Shown piece by piece: positions 32,001 to 42,713 of a stretch of DNA of 64,000 nt. Made by a program: the position numbers and the translations under genes. Each line of letters begins with the position of its first letter. Positions within the stretch are counted from its first letter, which is position 1. Source of the DNA: Edaphochlamys debaryana (lineage: Eukaryota > Chlorophyta > Chlorophyceae > Chlamydomonadales). The notes under the pieces were generated by a model, which saw only the letters and a program-made list of their open reading frames with translations, was not told the DNA's origin and did not search any database. Location: positions 744,001-808,000 of the forward strand of contig JAEHOE010000037.1 in NCBI GenBank assembly GCA_016858145.1, read 5' to 3'.

Positions 32001-34956
32001 GTCCCCACTGGCAGGCGCGGTGCTGGCTTCGCCAAACTCCAGCGGCGGCGGTGCGCCGCCTTCTCAAGCCACCTCGGCGCCGCCGCGGTCCCGGAGAACG
32101 CGCGGCGGCGCCCCCGGCCCCGCGTTGGCGCTGGAGCGTCTGTCGGCGCAGCTGGCGTACAACATCGCGCGGCTGAGCTGTCAACACCCGGGAGAGGAGG
32201 GCGCCGAGGCCGAGGCGCTGCAGCAGCGCTGGCGGCCGCTGAGCGAGGGCCGCCTGCGGCTGGTGTCGCGAGGCGGCGCGGAGCCGGGGATACCTGGCGC
32301 CGGGCCGGGGGAGGCCGCAGCAGCTGCCGGGAATCAGGGGCAGGGCGCTGGGGCGAGCGAAGCCCACGGCCACGCTCCGGCTGGGAGTGCGGCGTCCACC
32401 GCCTTCACGGCCGCTACGGCCGCGGGGTCTGTGGGCGGGGCGCGGGGGTCCGGGAGATCGGGCGGGCGGAGCGGGGGAGGCGCGGCAGCGCAGGGCGCAC
32501 GGGCGGCGGCGGGGGCTTCGGCTCGCGCCAGCGGCAGCGGCAGTGGCGGCAGCGCTGCCACGCTCTCCACCACCGTGTCCCGCGAGACGGACTGCGCCAC
32601 CGCCACCACCCACACCACCGACACAGCCACCGCCGCGGCGCTGGCCGGCGGCGCCGACTCGACCACCATCACGCCCCAGACCTCCCTGCCCAACGCCATG
32701 GCCCCGGCGCCGTCACAGCTGCAGCAGCCGCCCGCGGCCGGGGCCGCGCAGCTCCACCAGCACGCGAGCCCCCCGCACGTGCCCTTGACGTCCACTGCCG
32801 GACCGTCCGCGACGCCGCCGCCGGCGCCCCGCGCGGATCTGGATCTCGACATCAGCCCGCGGGATCTCAAGATCCAGACCAACGGGCTGCTGGGCGCGGG
32901 CGCGTTCGGCTCCGTGTACCGGGGATCGTACCGGGGCAAGGACGTGGCGATCAAGGTGCTACACCACCTGCAGGTGAGGGGCGCTGTGGGAAAGGGTTGG
33001 GGAGGAGTCTTCGGGATGCAGGACGGGCGGGAGGCGGGGCTTGGTTATGCATTGGGCGACTGCCCCTGCCCCGCTCATGCCGGGTGTGGAGGTGGCCGGT
33101 GCAAGTCCTCCTCTGACGCACGCTGGCCCCAATGACACGCGTGACCCCCACAGCACATGGCATCGCACGACGCGGACGACGCGGGAGGTGGCCGCGGCGG
33201 CGGCGGTGCGGGCGGCCTGGCCACCCAGCGGGACGTGGACGCCTTCCGCACCGAGATCGCCATCCTGGCCTCACTGCAGCACCAGGTGGGGCAAGGGGCA
33301 AGGGCCGCAGGAGCAGCGGGCGCTGCGGAAAGCAGCCGGGCCTTGTGCAAGCTGTTGACAGGCAGTAACGGGAGGCGGTCATGGCGCACTGAGTGAGGGA
33401 GGGCCAGTTCATTAGACTGCTTCTTCTGACGCCGTTCCGTGCTGTCCCCGCAGAACATCGTGCGTGTGCTGGGCGGCTGCGCGCACGCGGGGCGGCCCTT
33501 CCTGGTGATGGAGCTGTGCCGGCACTCGCTGCACCGCCTCATCCACGGGCCCACGGGCCGCCTGCCGCTGCCCACGGCCCTGCGCCTGGCCACCGACGTG
33601 GCGCGGGGCCTGGCGCACCTGCACCCCGCCATCGTGCACAGGTGCGTGTGCTGGCCCTAGATTTGTTGCGAGTAACGCGTGTGTGTGTACTGCGGGAAGT
33701 CGGGGCGGTGCAACGGAAGGGGGAAGAACGGAGGCGGGGCTGGCCTTGCGCCTTGCGGCGCGGCGCATGGGGCTTGGGGCGGTGGTCAAAGAAACGATTG
33801 CGGGATAGCAAATGTTGCCTGCCTGCTGTTATGTACACGCAGGGACCTCAAGCCGGCCAACATCCTGCTTGATGACAAGGGTGAGGCGGGCTCGCGGCGG
33901 CGTTGATTGTGCAAGCAGGAGGGCACAGGGCTGTAACCTACAGCTGGGCTTGGGTTTCATAAGCGTGGACCTCACCCGCGCTGCACCCCTCCGCCACGCC
34001 CGTTCCTCCCTTCAGGCACCGCCAAGATCACGGACTTCGGCCTGGCACGGTGAGTGCGCCCTCCTCGCCCAGCATGCTGCAGTGTCCGCCCGGGGAAGCC
34101 AGCCTGCCTGCACACGTGCATGTCACGCTGCTACCCTCCCAACCCCCATCCGCTTGGGCCTCGGCCGCTGACCTGTCCGCCCCACGCCCCCGTCCCGCCC
34201 GCAGGTACCACCTCAAGCCCTACATCTCCACGCAGCAGCCGGATGCGGGCACGGTCGCCTACACGGCGCCCGAGGGCTTCGACCCCTCCATCGGCCGCCT
34301 CAGCGCCAAGTGCGACGTGTACAGGTGAGGCCGAGCCCACAAGCCAAACCCAGACTCACCTAGCGCCTGTACCGGCACGCCCATGAGCGCGCCCTCCCGC
34401 TGCTGCCCTCGCTCTGGCCCCTGTCGCTTACCCCTGCACCCCTGCCCCTGCACCGCCCCCGGTCCCCACCTCCCCGCCTCCCCCGCCCCGCCCCAGCTTC
34501 GGCGTGCTGCTGTGGGAGATGGTGACGTCGGAGCACCCCTGGCGCGGCGAGTCCAACGTGTCCATCATCTACCGGGTGGCCTTCCACCGCATGCGCCTGC
34601 CCACGCCCTCGGACCCCGCCACCTGCCCGCCACGCCTGGCGGCGCTGCTCGAGTCCTGCATGGCCTACTTCCCCACGGACCGCCCCGACATGGGCGCGGT
34701 GCTGCAGGAGCTGGAGGACATGGGCGCGGCGCTGGCGGAGGGCGGCGCGGAGGCGCTGGCGGCGGTGGGCTCGCAGCGGCTGGCGGGAGAGGGCGGCGGG
34801 GAGGGTGGAGGTTTGGGTGGAGGGAGCGTGGCGGGTGCCTCGCAGGGGAGGGCGGTGGGAACGGGGATGGGGTCTGGTGCAGGGACGGACGGCAAGGCCA
34901 GCTTGGCGGCTGCCAAGGTTGAGGTGGAGGTGCTGGGTGGCGATGCGGCCGTTTGA
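29065..34956 (+). CDS. receptor-like protein kinase with an unrecognised ectodomain
   Basis: Single-pass membrane kinase. Secure exons are 29714-31082, 31247-32973, 33154-33285, 33454-33641, 33843-33880, 34016-34049, 34205-34324 and 34497-34956, which join in frame to the stop. Tentative 5' exons are 29065-29121 (signal peptide MRRRLYGPALLLLLLCVSE, weak GTCAGG donor) and 29444-29599 (TILQLYANTTVSDCADLQQ). The ectodomain, from 29.7 kb, is Cys-containing and ends in a Pro-rich stalk. One helix (IAAVVAIAVLGSVVIGCLAL, followed by five Arg) spans the membrane at about 31.26 kb. A long Ala/Gly-rich juxtamembrane region precedes the kinase: GAGAFGSV loop, VAIK lysine, HRDLKPANILLDD, DFG (TDFGLAR), APE, and DVYSFGVLLWEM. 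All catalytic residues are present, so it should be active. The fold is of tyrosine-kinase-like type. A Gly-rich insert sits between strand 3 and helix C. A near-copy of the ectodomain follows at 36.4 kb. Confidence 0.85.
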
Positions 34957-36415
34957 GGAGAGCGGCGCTCGTGGGGTGTGCGTGGGTGGTGAGGCAGGCG
35001 GGTGTGTCGGCTGGGCTGGGCGCCGGATGTGATCAGGTCAAGGCAGGATTGGGTTGGGTTCGGTTGGGTTGGATGCTGCTACGGCTCTGGGGCCAGAGAA
35101 GGCTTGGGGGGACAGGCAAGACCTGGTGGGTTGCCTGGCAACTTCTTCATTTGTGGGCGCTTCGTTCTCTTTATTCCTTGGCTTGTGGTTGGGGCGTAGG
35201 CTGTGTATTTAGATGGGCAGGCCGTAGTGCGGTAGGGACTGGCCGCATGGCAAACCATTCAGTCCAATGCATGTGATCCTAGATGGTCTCGGGGATCTCA
35301 AGCGCGTGACCATTTTAGATCTTTGGGCGGGCGTGTGATTGCCAGTGCTGCGCACCAAAGAGTCCGACAGTGTCGCCTCGTGTATTGATTCCTTGCGAGC
35401 GTGCCGTCGGCTTAGGCCTTGTAGGTGTGCGGCGCAGTGCGTATGCGGAACAGGAGACGGGTCCATGGGGAGGATGCCGTGCTTTTTCGCCTGTGGCCGC
35501 CTGTGCTGTGCTGTGATACTGATGCGAAAGAGGGACTGATGGATGCAGATTGGCGGGGCCATCTGCTGGTGGGGCGTACTGGGATGTGTACTGGATTGAC
35601 ACCTAAGCATGCACGGTATGGATAGAGCTGTGGAAGTGCGGGGTCGCTGCATGGCTCGGCCCACGGGCCCAGCAGGGCATGGAGGGATGCAGGCGGATTC
35701 GGGCATGGTGCCCCGGGCACAGGAGACAGCGGGCCCGTCAGGGCGCTGGCGAAATTGCAATAATACAGTTCCCTCACTTCGGTTCGGTTGGAGCTGGCTT
35801 TTGCTTGTCGACTTCTCGGCACCGGCGCACGGGGGCCGAGGTGAGGGGCGCGGGATGGGATGAGTTGGCTTGGCCGGACCACCATCCTTCAGCAGCCCCC
35901 CCCTCCTTGCGCTCCTTCAGCCTCTTGCGCGCGTCCCTCACCAGATCTTCCTTGGCCCCAGCCCTGGGGTCAGAGAGAAGGCTTATGGGAAAGTCAGTCC
36001 GGCTCTCTGGCGGACCCGATCGCATCAGGACTAAGCCACTGAAGCTGGCCGAGTGGAGCACACTGCGAAACTCATAGGTCTGAACGCAACGGAGCGCAGC
36101 TCAGGCGCACTACTGGACACGTCAACTGGATCTTCCACACTACAACCCCTCGACCCACTTCCCGCTGCTACAACGACGTTTACGGAATGTATCGTCTCTA
36201 CGCTGGACCCTGTCGAACGTTCTCACAGTCCTCCAGCGGCCAGAACCCGTGCAGACCCGTGCTGGGCCCGGGCCCAGGGCGTTAGGATGCGTGCGTGCCT
36301 TGAGGCGTCCGCCTTCACACACTCCCGACAGTAACACATCTACTCATTCCCATGTTTTAGCCGCTGGGCCACTTTGACAGCCTTCGCGACCCAGTCCGGC
36401 CCACCGTCTCCCTAG
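34957..36415. other. intergenic region between paralogues
   Basis: Contains the kinase 3' UTR and the promoter of the next gene. No TGTAA was found after the kinase stop. A minus-strand frame at 35774-36061 (95 residues, with a charged patch DLVRDARKRLKERKEGG) is the only coding-like item, and I could not link it to other exons or to a poly(A) signal. Confidence 0.35.
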
Positions 36416-38169
36416 ATGGCTAAAGCTCGGAGCCTCAGGTCTTTGCTGCTCTCGGCACTGGTGTACGCGATGCTCCTCGTCCTTTCAGAGGCAGCCTCAG
36501 GTGGGTTTACGGGGCTTTCGTGTAGGCGCGGCAACATCTCGGCACGCAGCAGCTAGCGCGAAGGTCGAAGCGCACGCGTGTCTTGCGGCCGGGACGACCT
36601 GGCAATCAATGTCTCTCCATTTGGTATATGCAGCAGCGGGAGGGCCATGCTGTCGAAGTTTGGGTTTTCCCGCGCTTGCCGTCGGCCTGCAGACGAATCG
36701 CTGCTTGGCACGTACCCCCCGCCCCCCCCGCCCCCGCCCCCCAGTTGCGGCGGCCAGGCGGAGGAGCAGGCGGCTAGGGGCGGGCCCAACCAGAGCGCAA
36801 ACGCCTCCCCGGCCGCTGCCGAAGACAAGTAAGCCACCGCCGCGCCGGTTCCCACCGCCGCGGCAGTCCCCCTCCTTGCCCGCAAGGGAGGAGACTCATC
36901 CGCCCGTGCCGCCGCCGCGTTCGCCCCTGCATGGCAGCGCGGAAGCAATCCTCCAGTTGCACGCCAACACAACCTTCAGCGATTGTGCTGTCTTGCAGCA
37001 GGTGAGTGAGCTGGCCGCTCGGCCTCGTTTAGCGCGTCCCCAACGACCTCAACGCACCGTGCCCTGCTAGTGCAAACCCCGCTTACCCACTCACTGACCC
37101 TTTACTCCCCACCCCGTGTCCCATTCTCCCATAGCTATGGCTGGACCTTCTGGGCACTGTGTTCGCGCGCAACCAGCTGTGCTACATACGTGAGGACGCC
37201 TCGCCGCCCCCAATTGCAGCATTCCCCACCCCCTCACCCGGCAACGCGGGCGACCAACGCCCCGCGTCGCCAGCAGAGGCAGGGGCGTTACTACCACCGC
37301 CCCCTTCTCAGCTTATGCGCCCGTTCGTGCTCTCAGCTCTCCTGGCGACGCTTGCGATTGCGCAACAGGTCTTGGCACAACTGGACACTCCGTCTGGCCC
37401 CGACATGGCAGCATTCATCGCAGCAGCGGGGGTGCCCTGCGGCCAGCCGCTCCTCGCCAGCACGCTGGGCGAGAGCCAGTCGATTCCGGACATGTACGTG
37501 TTTTCATGCGACGGCTCAGCAACCGCGCCGAGGGCGGCGTCCCTTGTCCTGCCCTCGCTCTGCTGCGACGCGCCGGGGGGGCTGCCCAAGCCGCCGCTCC
37601 GGATCATGCCCCCGCCCCCGCAGCCGCCTCCGAACACAAACCCGGACGGACCCCAGCTCGGGCTGTTTGTGATGCTGGACCCTTCCCTCGTGGCCTGCAC
37701 AAAGCTGCTGGCAGCTGCGGAGACCCTGGCCCTGCCGTACGGCCTGACCAACGGCCGGTTCACGTGCCGCGCCAGCACCGAGCCGGGAGCATACAGCGCC
37801 CGGTACGGCACGATGGCGCCCACACCGTACGACAACACGACCACGTCTTATGTGATCGTGGCGGGGCAGTGGAGCTACCGCGTGTACAACCGCGCCTTTA
37901 CGCGTCTGCAAGCGGCGCTGGCGGCAAGCGTGGAGGTGTTTGCCTCTCTGGGCATGATCCCGTGCGGCACAGAGGTCCGCGCGCTTCTGCTGAATCCCTC
38001 TGGCGGCCTGGCCCGTGAGGGCGCTTACGGCTGTGGCAGCTCTCTGCCCACGGAGTACGTTCAGAAGCTGCAGGCCCGTGGGCTACTCGGAGAGCCGCGG
38101 CAGCTCATGTGCTGCCGGCCGCCGCCTCCCCCAGCGCCACCGATGCTCTCGCCGCCGGTGTTGCCATAG
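36416..38169 (+). CDS. secreted paralogue of the receptor-kinase ectodomain (no membrane or kinase domain)
   Basis: Four exons give 439 residues in frame: 36416-36500, 36693-36828, 36938-37001, 37135-38169. Exon 1 is a signal peptide (MAKARSLRSLLLSALVYAML...). From LWLDLLGTVFARNQLCYIRE to CCRPPPPPAPPM it is nearly identical to the ectodomain of the kinase at 29.7-30.8 kb, including its cysteines. It lacks about 40 residues of the kinase's internal Pro-rich loop. A stop follows soon after CCRPPPPPAPP, exactly where the kinase protein continues into its stalk. The intron before exon 4 also resembles the matching kinase intron, so the duplication is recent. The product should be soluble and extracellular. 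A decoy, ligand-sharing or matrix role is possible but unproven. It could also be a duplicate on its way to decay, although the frame is intact. Confidence 0.8.
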
Positions 38170-38596
38170 CTGCAGGCCAGTCTGGGAGCCTGCTGCATGC
38201 ATGGCTCGCCGACGGGCCAGGAGCAGCAGGGGCCGGAGAAGGATAGCCGAGGGTAAAGCAGGGATTGCATGAAGGGCCCCACTCCTAACATATGCACTCG
38301 AGGTTATACTGGCAGGTAGGCTCTGTTGGGTGCGCGGCGTGAAGACTCTCTGACCTTCTGACTCTGTTCTGTGGGAAATGGGCAAGGAAGGGCAGCCTAG
38401 AATATCGGAGAAGAGCACGCAGGAGCAAAGCAAGGGTTGAGCGTGAGGTGGACGTGCCTTGATGCCCTGAGGCGCCGGCGGGTGACAGACTGATGGTGCG
38501 GTGTCAGGAGCTCAGGACCTCTCCCCCACCCGCGGTGTAGCGGTATGGCGCCTTGGGGCAGATTGGGACTGGCATGCGCTGTCCAGTTGAGTTGTG

Positions 38597-38601
38597 TGTA
38601 A
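38597..38601 (+). promoter_or_regulatory. TGTAA polyadenylation signal candidate
   Basis: TGTAA lies about 430 nt past the stop of the secreted ectodomain gene, within normal 3' UTR length for these algae. Confidence 0.4.
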
Positions 38602-38781
38602 TGCATGTCTGGTCCACGTCCTGCGACTCAAAACGCCTGGGCGCTTCCTGCGCGTGCCCACCGCGCGAGCCGCTGGCCTCGAGTCCTGGATCGACCCAAG
38701 GGCCTTTCATGGCGCCCCATCGCTCGCTGCCCCATAACCAGACGCCTGCTGCTTCGGCACAGGCAAGCTTCCTTGGCCTAC

Positions 38782-39228
38782 ATGGCCGCTCCTGCTCGCG
38801 TGAGCGCCGCACTGGCGCCGCACGTCGGCTACACCCCCGCGGCCTGTGAGAGGGATGTGGAAGTGCCTGTCCGATGGCGTGGGCGATCTGTTCAAGTATG
38901 CTATCGGCCAGTCGTTGTGCCTCCTGCGCTCGGCAAGCAGGGCAAGGGCAAGGGCAAGGGCAAGGGCAAGGGCAAGGGCAAGGGCAAGGGCAAGGGCAAG
39001 GGCAAGGGCAAGGGCAAGGGCAAGGGCAAGGGCAAGGGCAAGGGCAAGGGCAAGGGCAAGCAAATGGTTGTTTGCAACACCTGCAGTGTCGCCTACACGG
39101 TCAAGCAGGATGAGATTGTCAAGAGCAATCGCAAGGGCCAGGTGGTGTTCCGGCGTGAGGTAGCGAAGGTTGTGGAGGCGGCGCGCAAGAAGCTGGAGGA
39201 GCGCAAGGCGGCGGAGGAGGGTCGCTGA
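38782..39228 (+). CDS. hypothetical protein with a Gly-Lys repeat
   Basis: The frame starts MAAPARVSAALAPHVGYTPA and reads VPVRWRGRSVQVCYRPVVVP before a 40-residue Gly-Lys run. It then continues MVVCNTCSVAYTVKQDEIVK and a charged helix (VVEAARKKLEERKAAEEGR) to the stop at 39226-39228. A TGTAA signal follows 44 nt later, which supports a real plus-strand transcript. The VCNTC pair could bind metal, but there is no second pair of cysteines. The same frame is open upstream to an ATG at 38605, and an AG acceptor just before 38761 could mean an unseen first exon. The family is not recognised. The repeat resembles basic, nucleic-acid-binding linkers, which is only suggestive. Confidence 0.5.
   Translation: MAAPARVSAALAPHVGYTPAACERDVEVPVRWRGRSVQVCYRPVVVPPALGKQGKGKGKGKGKGKGKGKGKGKGKGKGKGKGKGKGKGKGKGKQMVVCNTCSVAYTVKQDEIVKSNRKGQVVFRREVAKVVEAARKKLEERKAAEEGR
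38941..39060 (+). repeat. perfect (GGCAAG)20 hexanucleotide repeat
   Basis: Twenty uninterrupted copies of GGCAAG (120 nt) lie in frame inside a coding region and encode (Gly-Lys)20. The lack of any substitution suggests recent expansion. Confidence 0.97.
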
Positions 39229-40019
39229 GGGGGGTGATGCGGAGGAGGCGGGGTTGAATTGAGTTGATCTATGTAAGCCTTGATGGAATGCTTTCCTATG
39301 GCGCTCGCTCGGCTGAGCGCACTCCTCGCGACTCACCAGCCTGCATCGTTTCGTAGATCGCCAGCTGAGGTGCAGACGTGCAGATATTGTGGACAAGCCA
39401 AGGAGCAAGCTGGCAGTAAGGGTATGGGCCTGCTGGCGCCCAGATGATACACCCAGGTGCCTGACTGAGATGGCACAGGAGTAACCCTGGCAAGATGTGC
39501 AGCTCGACAAGGTCGGCCAGCAAGGTGTTGGGTGTTGCTCAGCCAGGGGAGCTGTCCTCAGCTGTCACTGACGTGGATTCGGTCCGGAAGTCGAGGAGGC
39601 AAGTGGGTCCCCGACGCCTCCTCTGCTCCATACGCCGTCAGTCTACTGGGGCTTCCAACCTATCACTGCAAGAACTGATGGGTCAAAGGCGCAAAACCAC
39701 TGTGAAGCTGGGTCGCGGCTCGCTGCCGGATGCACGGAACTCGCGACCCAAAGACGCCAAAGACTATCAAGACGCAGGAAACATCTGCTCACTGTTACAT
39801 TGTGCTGCTCAGAGTGCAACGGCCAGCTTCCCTCGAGGAATGTAACGTGCCTTTCGTCGGCGCTAGCACGGTATACGACATTCACTGACAGCTTGACAGC
39901 TCTACCTGGGGCTCGTTGTCAGTACACCACCCTACCTAGCAAAATAACATATACATCTGGGCCAGTTAATGGCCGTCACGACAAAGTGCTGACCGTGGCG
40001 CCGAGGTCAGACCTCGTAA
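39229..40019. other. intergenic, promoter of the CAP-protein gene
   Basis: Holds the 3' end of the Gly-Lys repeat gene and the 5' flank of the CAP gene. A plus-strand frame at 39495-39845 shows no family features or splice support. The last 150 nt are AT-richer (CAAAATAACATATACATC), as in a promoter. Confidence 0.35.
39272..39276 (+). promoter_or_regulatory. TGTAA polyadenylation signal
   Basis: TGTAA lies 44 nt after the stop of the Gly-Lys repeat gene. Confidence 0.6.
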
Positions 40020-42713
40020 ATGGCTAGAGCTCGGACGGTCAGAAATGTGCTGCTCGCGGCGCTGGTATGCGCGATGATGATGCTGGCATTCGCGACAGCC
40101 TCAGGCAGGTCGCTGGCGCATCCGCAGGCGCGGGGGGGTCCGCGTGGTGCAACATGGTTGCTCGCAGCAGCTCGCAAGGGGCACTGCGCAGCGCTTCCGG
40201 TGTCCAGACGCGATGTGCAGTCGTTGTTGTACCGATACGCATGTAGGCGGTGGCGAGTGCATGCCCTGACGCTTGGGCTTCCCCACGCTTGCAGATGATT
40301 CCCTGAGTGCTGAGGCGACGGCGGCCAGGAGGAGGCGACAGCGGCGTCACAAGCCGAGGGCGGGCATGCCTCTGGCACCGCCCAAGCCCCCACGGCCGCC
40401 GCCGCGACCACCTAAGCCGCCGCGGCAGCCTCCCGCTGCACCCACTCCGTTGCCGGGAACAGATTCCCCACAAACCTGGCGCCAGCCGCCGCCAAGCTCG
40501 CCAAGGCAGCCTCGGGCACAGCCACCGCCCTCCCCACCCCCCGTGCGACGACCCCCGTCGCCACCACGCCTGCCGCCACCATCCTCACCGCCGCCGCCCC
40601 CTCCACCTCCACCACCACCCCCACCATTGCCACGACCGCCGCCGCCGGCCCCCCGTCGCTCACCTGCACCGACGGCGCCGCCGCCCTGGTGGACCCTGCC
40701 GTCGGCGCCGTCACGGCCTAAGCGCACGAACCCTCCCCGCGCGCCCCCGCCCTGGTGGCTCATCCCCCCGCCCCCGCCATCCCCTCCCCCGGCCCCTTCC
40801 CCACCCATGCGCTCGCCGCCGCCCTGGCAGGACGTGGCTGCGTCGCCTCCGCCTCCCAAACGTGCCCCGCCGCCGCCGCCGCTTCTGCCTGGGTGGCCCG
40901 TCACCACATCGTCCCCACCGCCGCCCAGACGCTCTCCGCTACCCCCGCCCAGGCGCTCCCCACCGCCGCCGCCACCTGCGCTGCCGCCGCCAAAGCGGCC
41001 ACCACCTCCGTCTCCCCGCCCGCCGCCTCGGCGCTCTCCGCCGCAGCCCTCCCCGCCGCCGCCGCCACCTCCGCCGCCCCCGCCGCCGCCGCGGCGCTCG
41101 CCGCGGCCTCCGCCACCCCCTCCCTGGTGGGCCCGTCCACCTCCGCCGGCGCGGTCACCGCCGCCACCCAAGTCACCACCACCGCCCATGCCTCGCCCTC
41201 CTCCACCCGCGCCCGTGCGCTCGCCTCCGCCCCCACCCCGCCGCTCGCCACCGCCCCGGCCGCCGCCACCCGACGACTTCGCTCCGCCAGAGCTCCCAGA
41301 CGCACCCCCACCCCTGCGCGCCATGCCCTCGTCCGGACGGAGCCCGCCGCCGCCGCTGCGCCGGCCCCCGCCGCGGCCGCCGCCAGCCAATGAGGAGTTC
41401 CCCCCGCCCTTCGAGGACCCCTCGCCGCCACGCCCCCAGCGGTCCCCCCGCCCGCCGCTGCCCCGTGCCGGCAGCGCCGGGGACATGCTGGGCGGCTGCC
41501 CCGACCCCCAGGGAGTCCTGGATGCAACCAACACCTACCGCCGCTGGCACAGGTGCGGCCTGCGGCTCGCCCGCACATTACCTTTGGTCTGCATGCATCA
41601 GCCCGACCCGACACGCTCATTCCCCTTCACGATCTTTCCAACCGCACACCCCCTCAGCATTCTGACGCATCCTCAACCCACCGCCCACCCACGCACACAC
41701 CCACACGCCTACCCACACGCCTGCCCAACCGCCAACCGCCGCAGGTCCAAGCCGGTGGCCTGGTCCAACGACCTGGCGGTTGAGTCGCAGATCTACGCCA
41801 TGATCCTGGCCGGCAGCGGCAGCTGCCTGAGCCTGGTGCACTCGCGCCAGCCGGACGCTTGGAGCGCCAAGTACAGCGAGAACCTGTACGCGGGGGCCTC
41901 CTACCCCACCCTGGACCCGGGTGAGCGCTCGTACCCCACAGCACAGCGGCACGAGGGCGTGTAGCGGCGGCGCCTGTCCTGGCTTAGAGGCGGCTTGCGT
42001 GCTGCGAACCTCTCTGGCCCCGCTCACCCCTCTGACCCGCCCTGCCCTGCCTTGCCTTCCCACACCTGATTCCACACACCCGCCCCGACACCCCCCTCCC
42101 CCCGCCCCGAAGGCTGCCGAGTGGCCGCTGACTCTTGGTACAGCGAGGTGCGGCTGTTCGACTGGAGCCCCACGCCCTGGACCGACAACGGCGATGTGAT
42201 GGTGGGTAGGGAAGGGTCTGCAGATACGTGGTCACTATTACAGTTTACGGCGGAACTACGGTATACGGCATCAACTTACTTATCGTACATTCCCAACCGT
42301 AGGTGGGGCACTTCACGGCCCTGGTGTGGGCCTCCTCCTCCGTCATGGGCTGCGGCGTGGGCTACGGCCCCTACACATTCTCAGGCTTCTCGGAGCGAGT
42401 GGGGCAGTGCAAGGTGAGCCCGCGCGTCAGTGCATTACCGGTACCTCGTCGCACACCCTTGTCATATGTATGACATGCCTGCAGCTGTTTGCAGAGTTTC
42501 GGGATACAGGATACAGAGTTGCCGGCGGCCCTTCAGAGCATGGGCCCCGAGCTGCCGACCCCGTGCTCCACTCACTCGCACTCTCGCCGCCGCCCGCGCG
42601 TGCCCCCCCGCCACCCCCGGCAGGTGGTCGTGTGCCGCTACCGGGAGGTGGGCAACATCCGAGGCGATTACTACTGGACGCGCAACGTCTTCCCCAAGCT
42701 GCCGGGCGTGTGA
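40020..42713 (+). CDS. secreted proline-rich CAP/PR-1 (SCP domain) protein
   Basis: Six exons give 602 residues in frame: 40020-40104, 40295-41552, 41745-41920, 42113-42201, 42303-42413, 42624-42713. Exon 1 is a signal peptide (MARARTVRNVLLAALVCAMM...) of the same 85-nt length and phase as in the secreted ectodomain gene. Intron 1 appears to use a GC donor (CAG|GCAGGT). Exon 2 is a long hydroxyproline-type hinge of Ser-Pro and poly-Pro blocks (40.38-41.47 kb), as in volvocine cell-wall proteins. The CAP domain follows: VLDATNTYRRWHR, PVAWSNDLAVESQIYA, LVHS, ENLYAG, VAADSWYSEV, and GHFTALVWASSSVMGCGVGY, ending VVVCRYREVGNIRGDYYW. The His and Glu residues of the CAP cavity are present. CAP proteins are secreted and bind sterols, lipids or other ligands. 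Likely located in the cell wall or matrix. Confidence 0.87.

Noticed and set aside
31308..33116. 602-residue frame in another phase over the kinase juxtamembrane exon
   Set aside because: The true frame is fixed by the membrane helix and the kinase motifs. This is a GC shadow.
35774..36061. 95-residue minus-strand frame with a charged patch
   Set aside because: It could be a small gene, but there is no neighbouring exon, no poly(A) signal and no known family.
38941..39060. Hexamer array as a CRISPR-like or telomeric repeat
   Set aside because: There are no spacers, the unit is not the algal telomere repeat, and it is in frame within a coding region.
40347..41534. 395-residue minus-strand Gly-rich frame
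   Set aside because: It is the antisense shadow of the poly-Pro hinge of the CAP protein.
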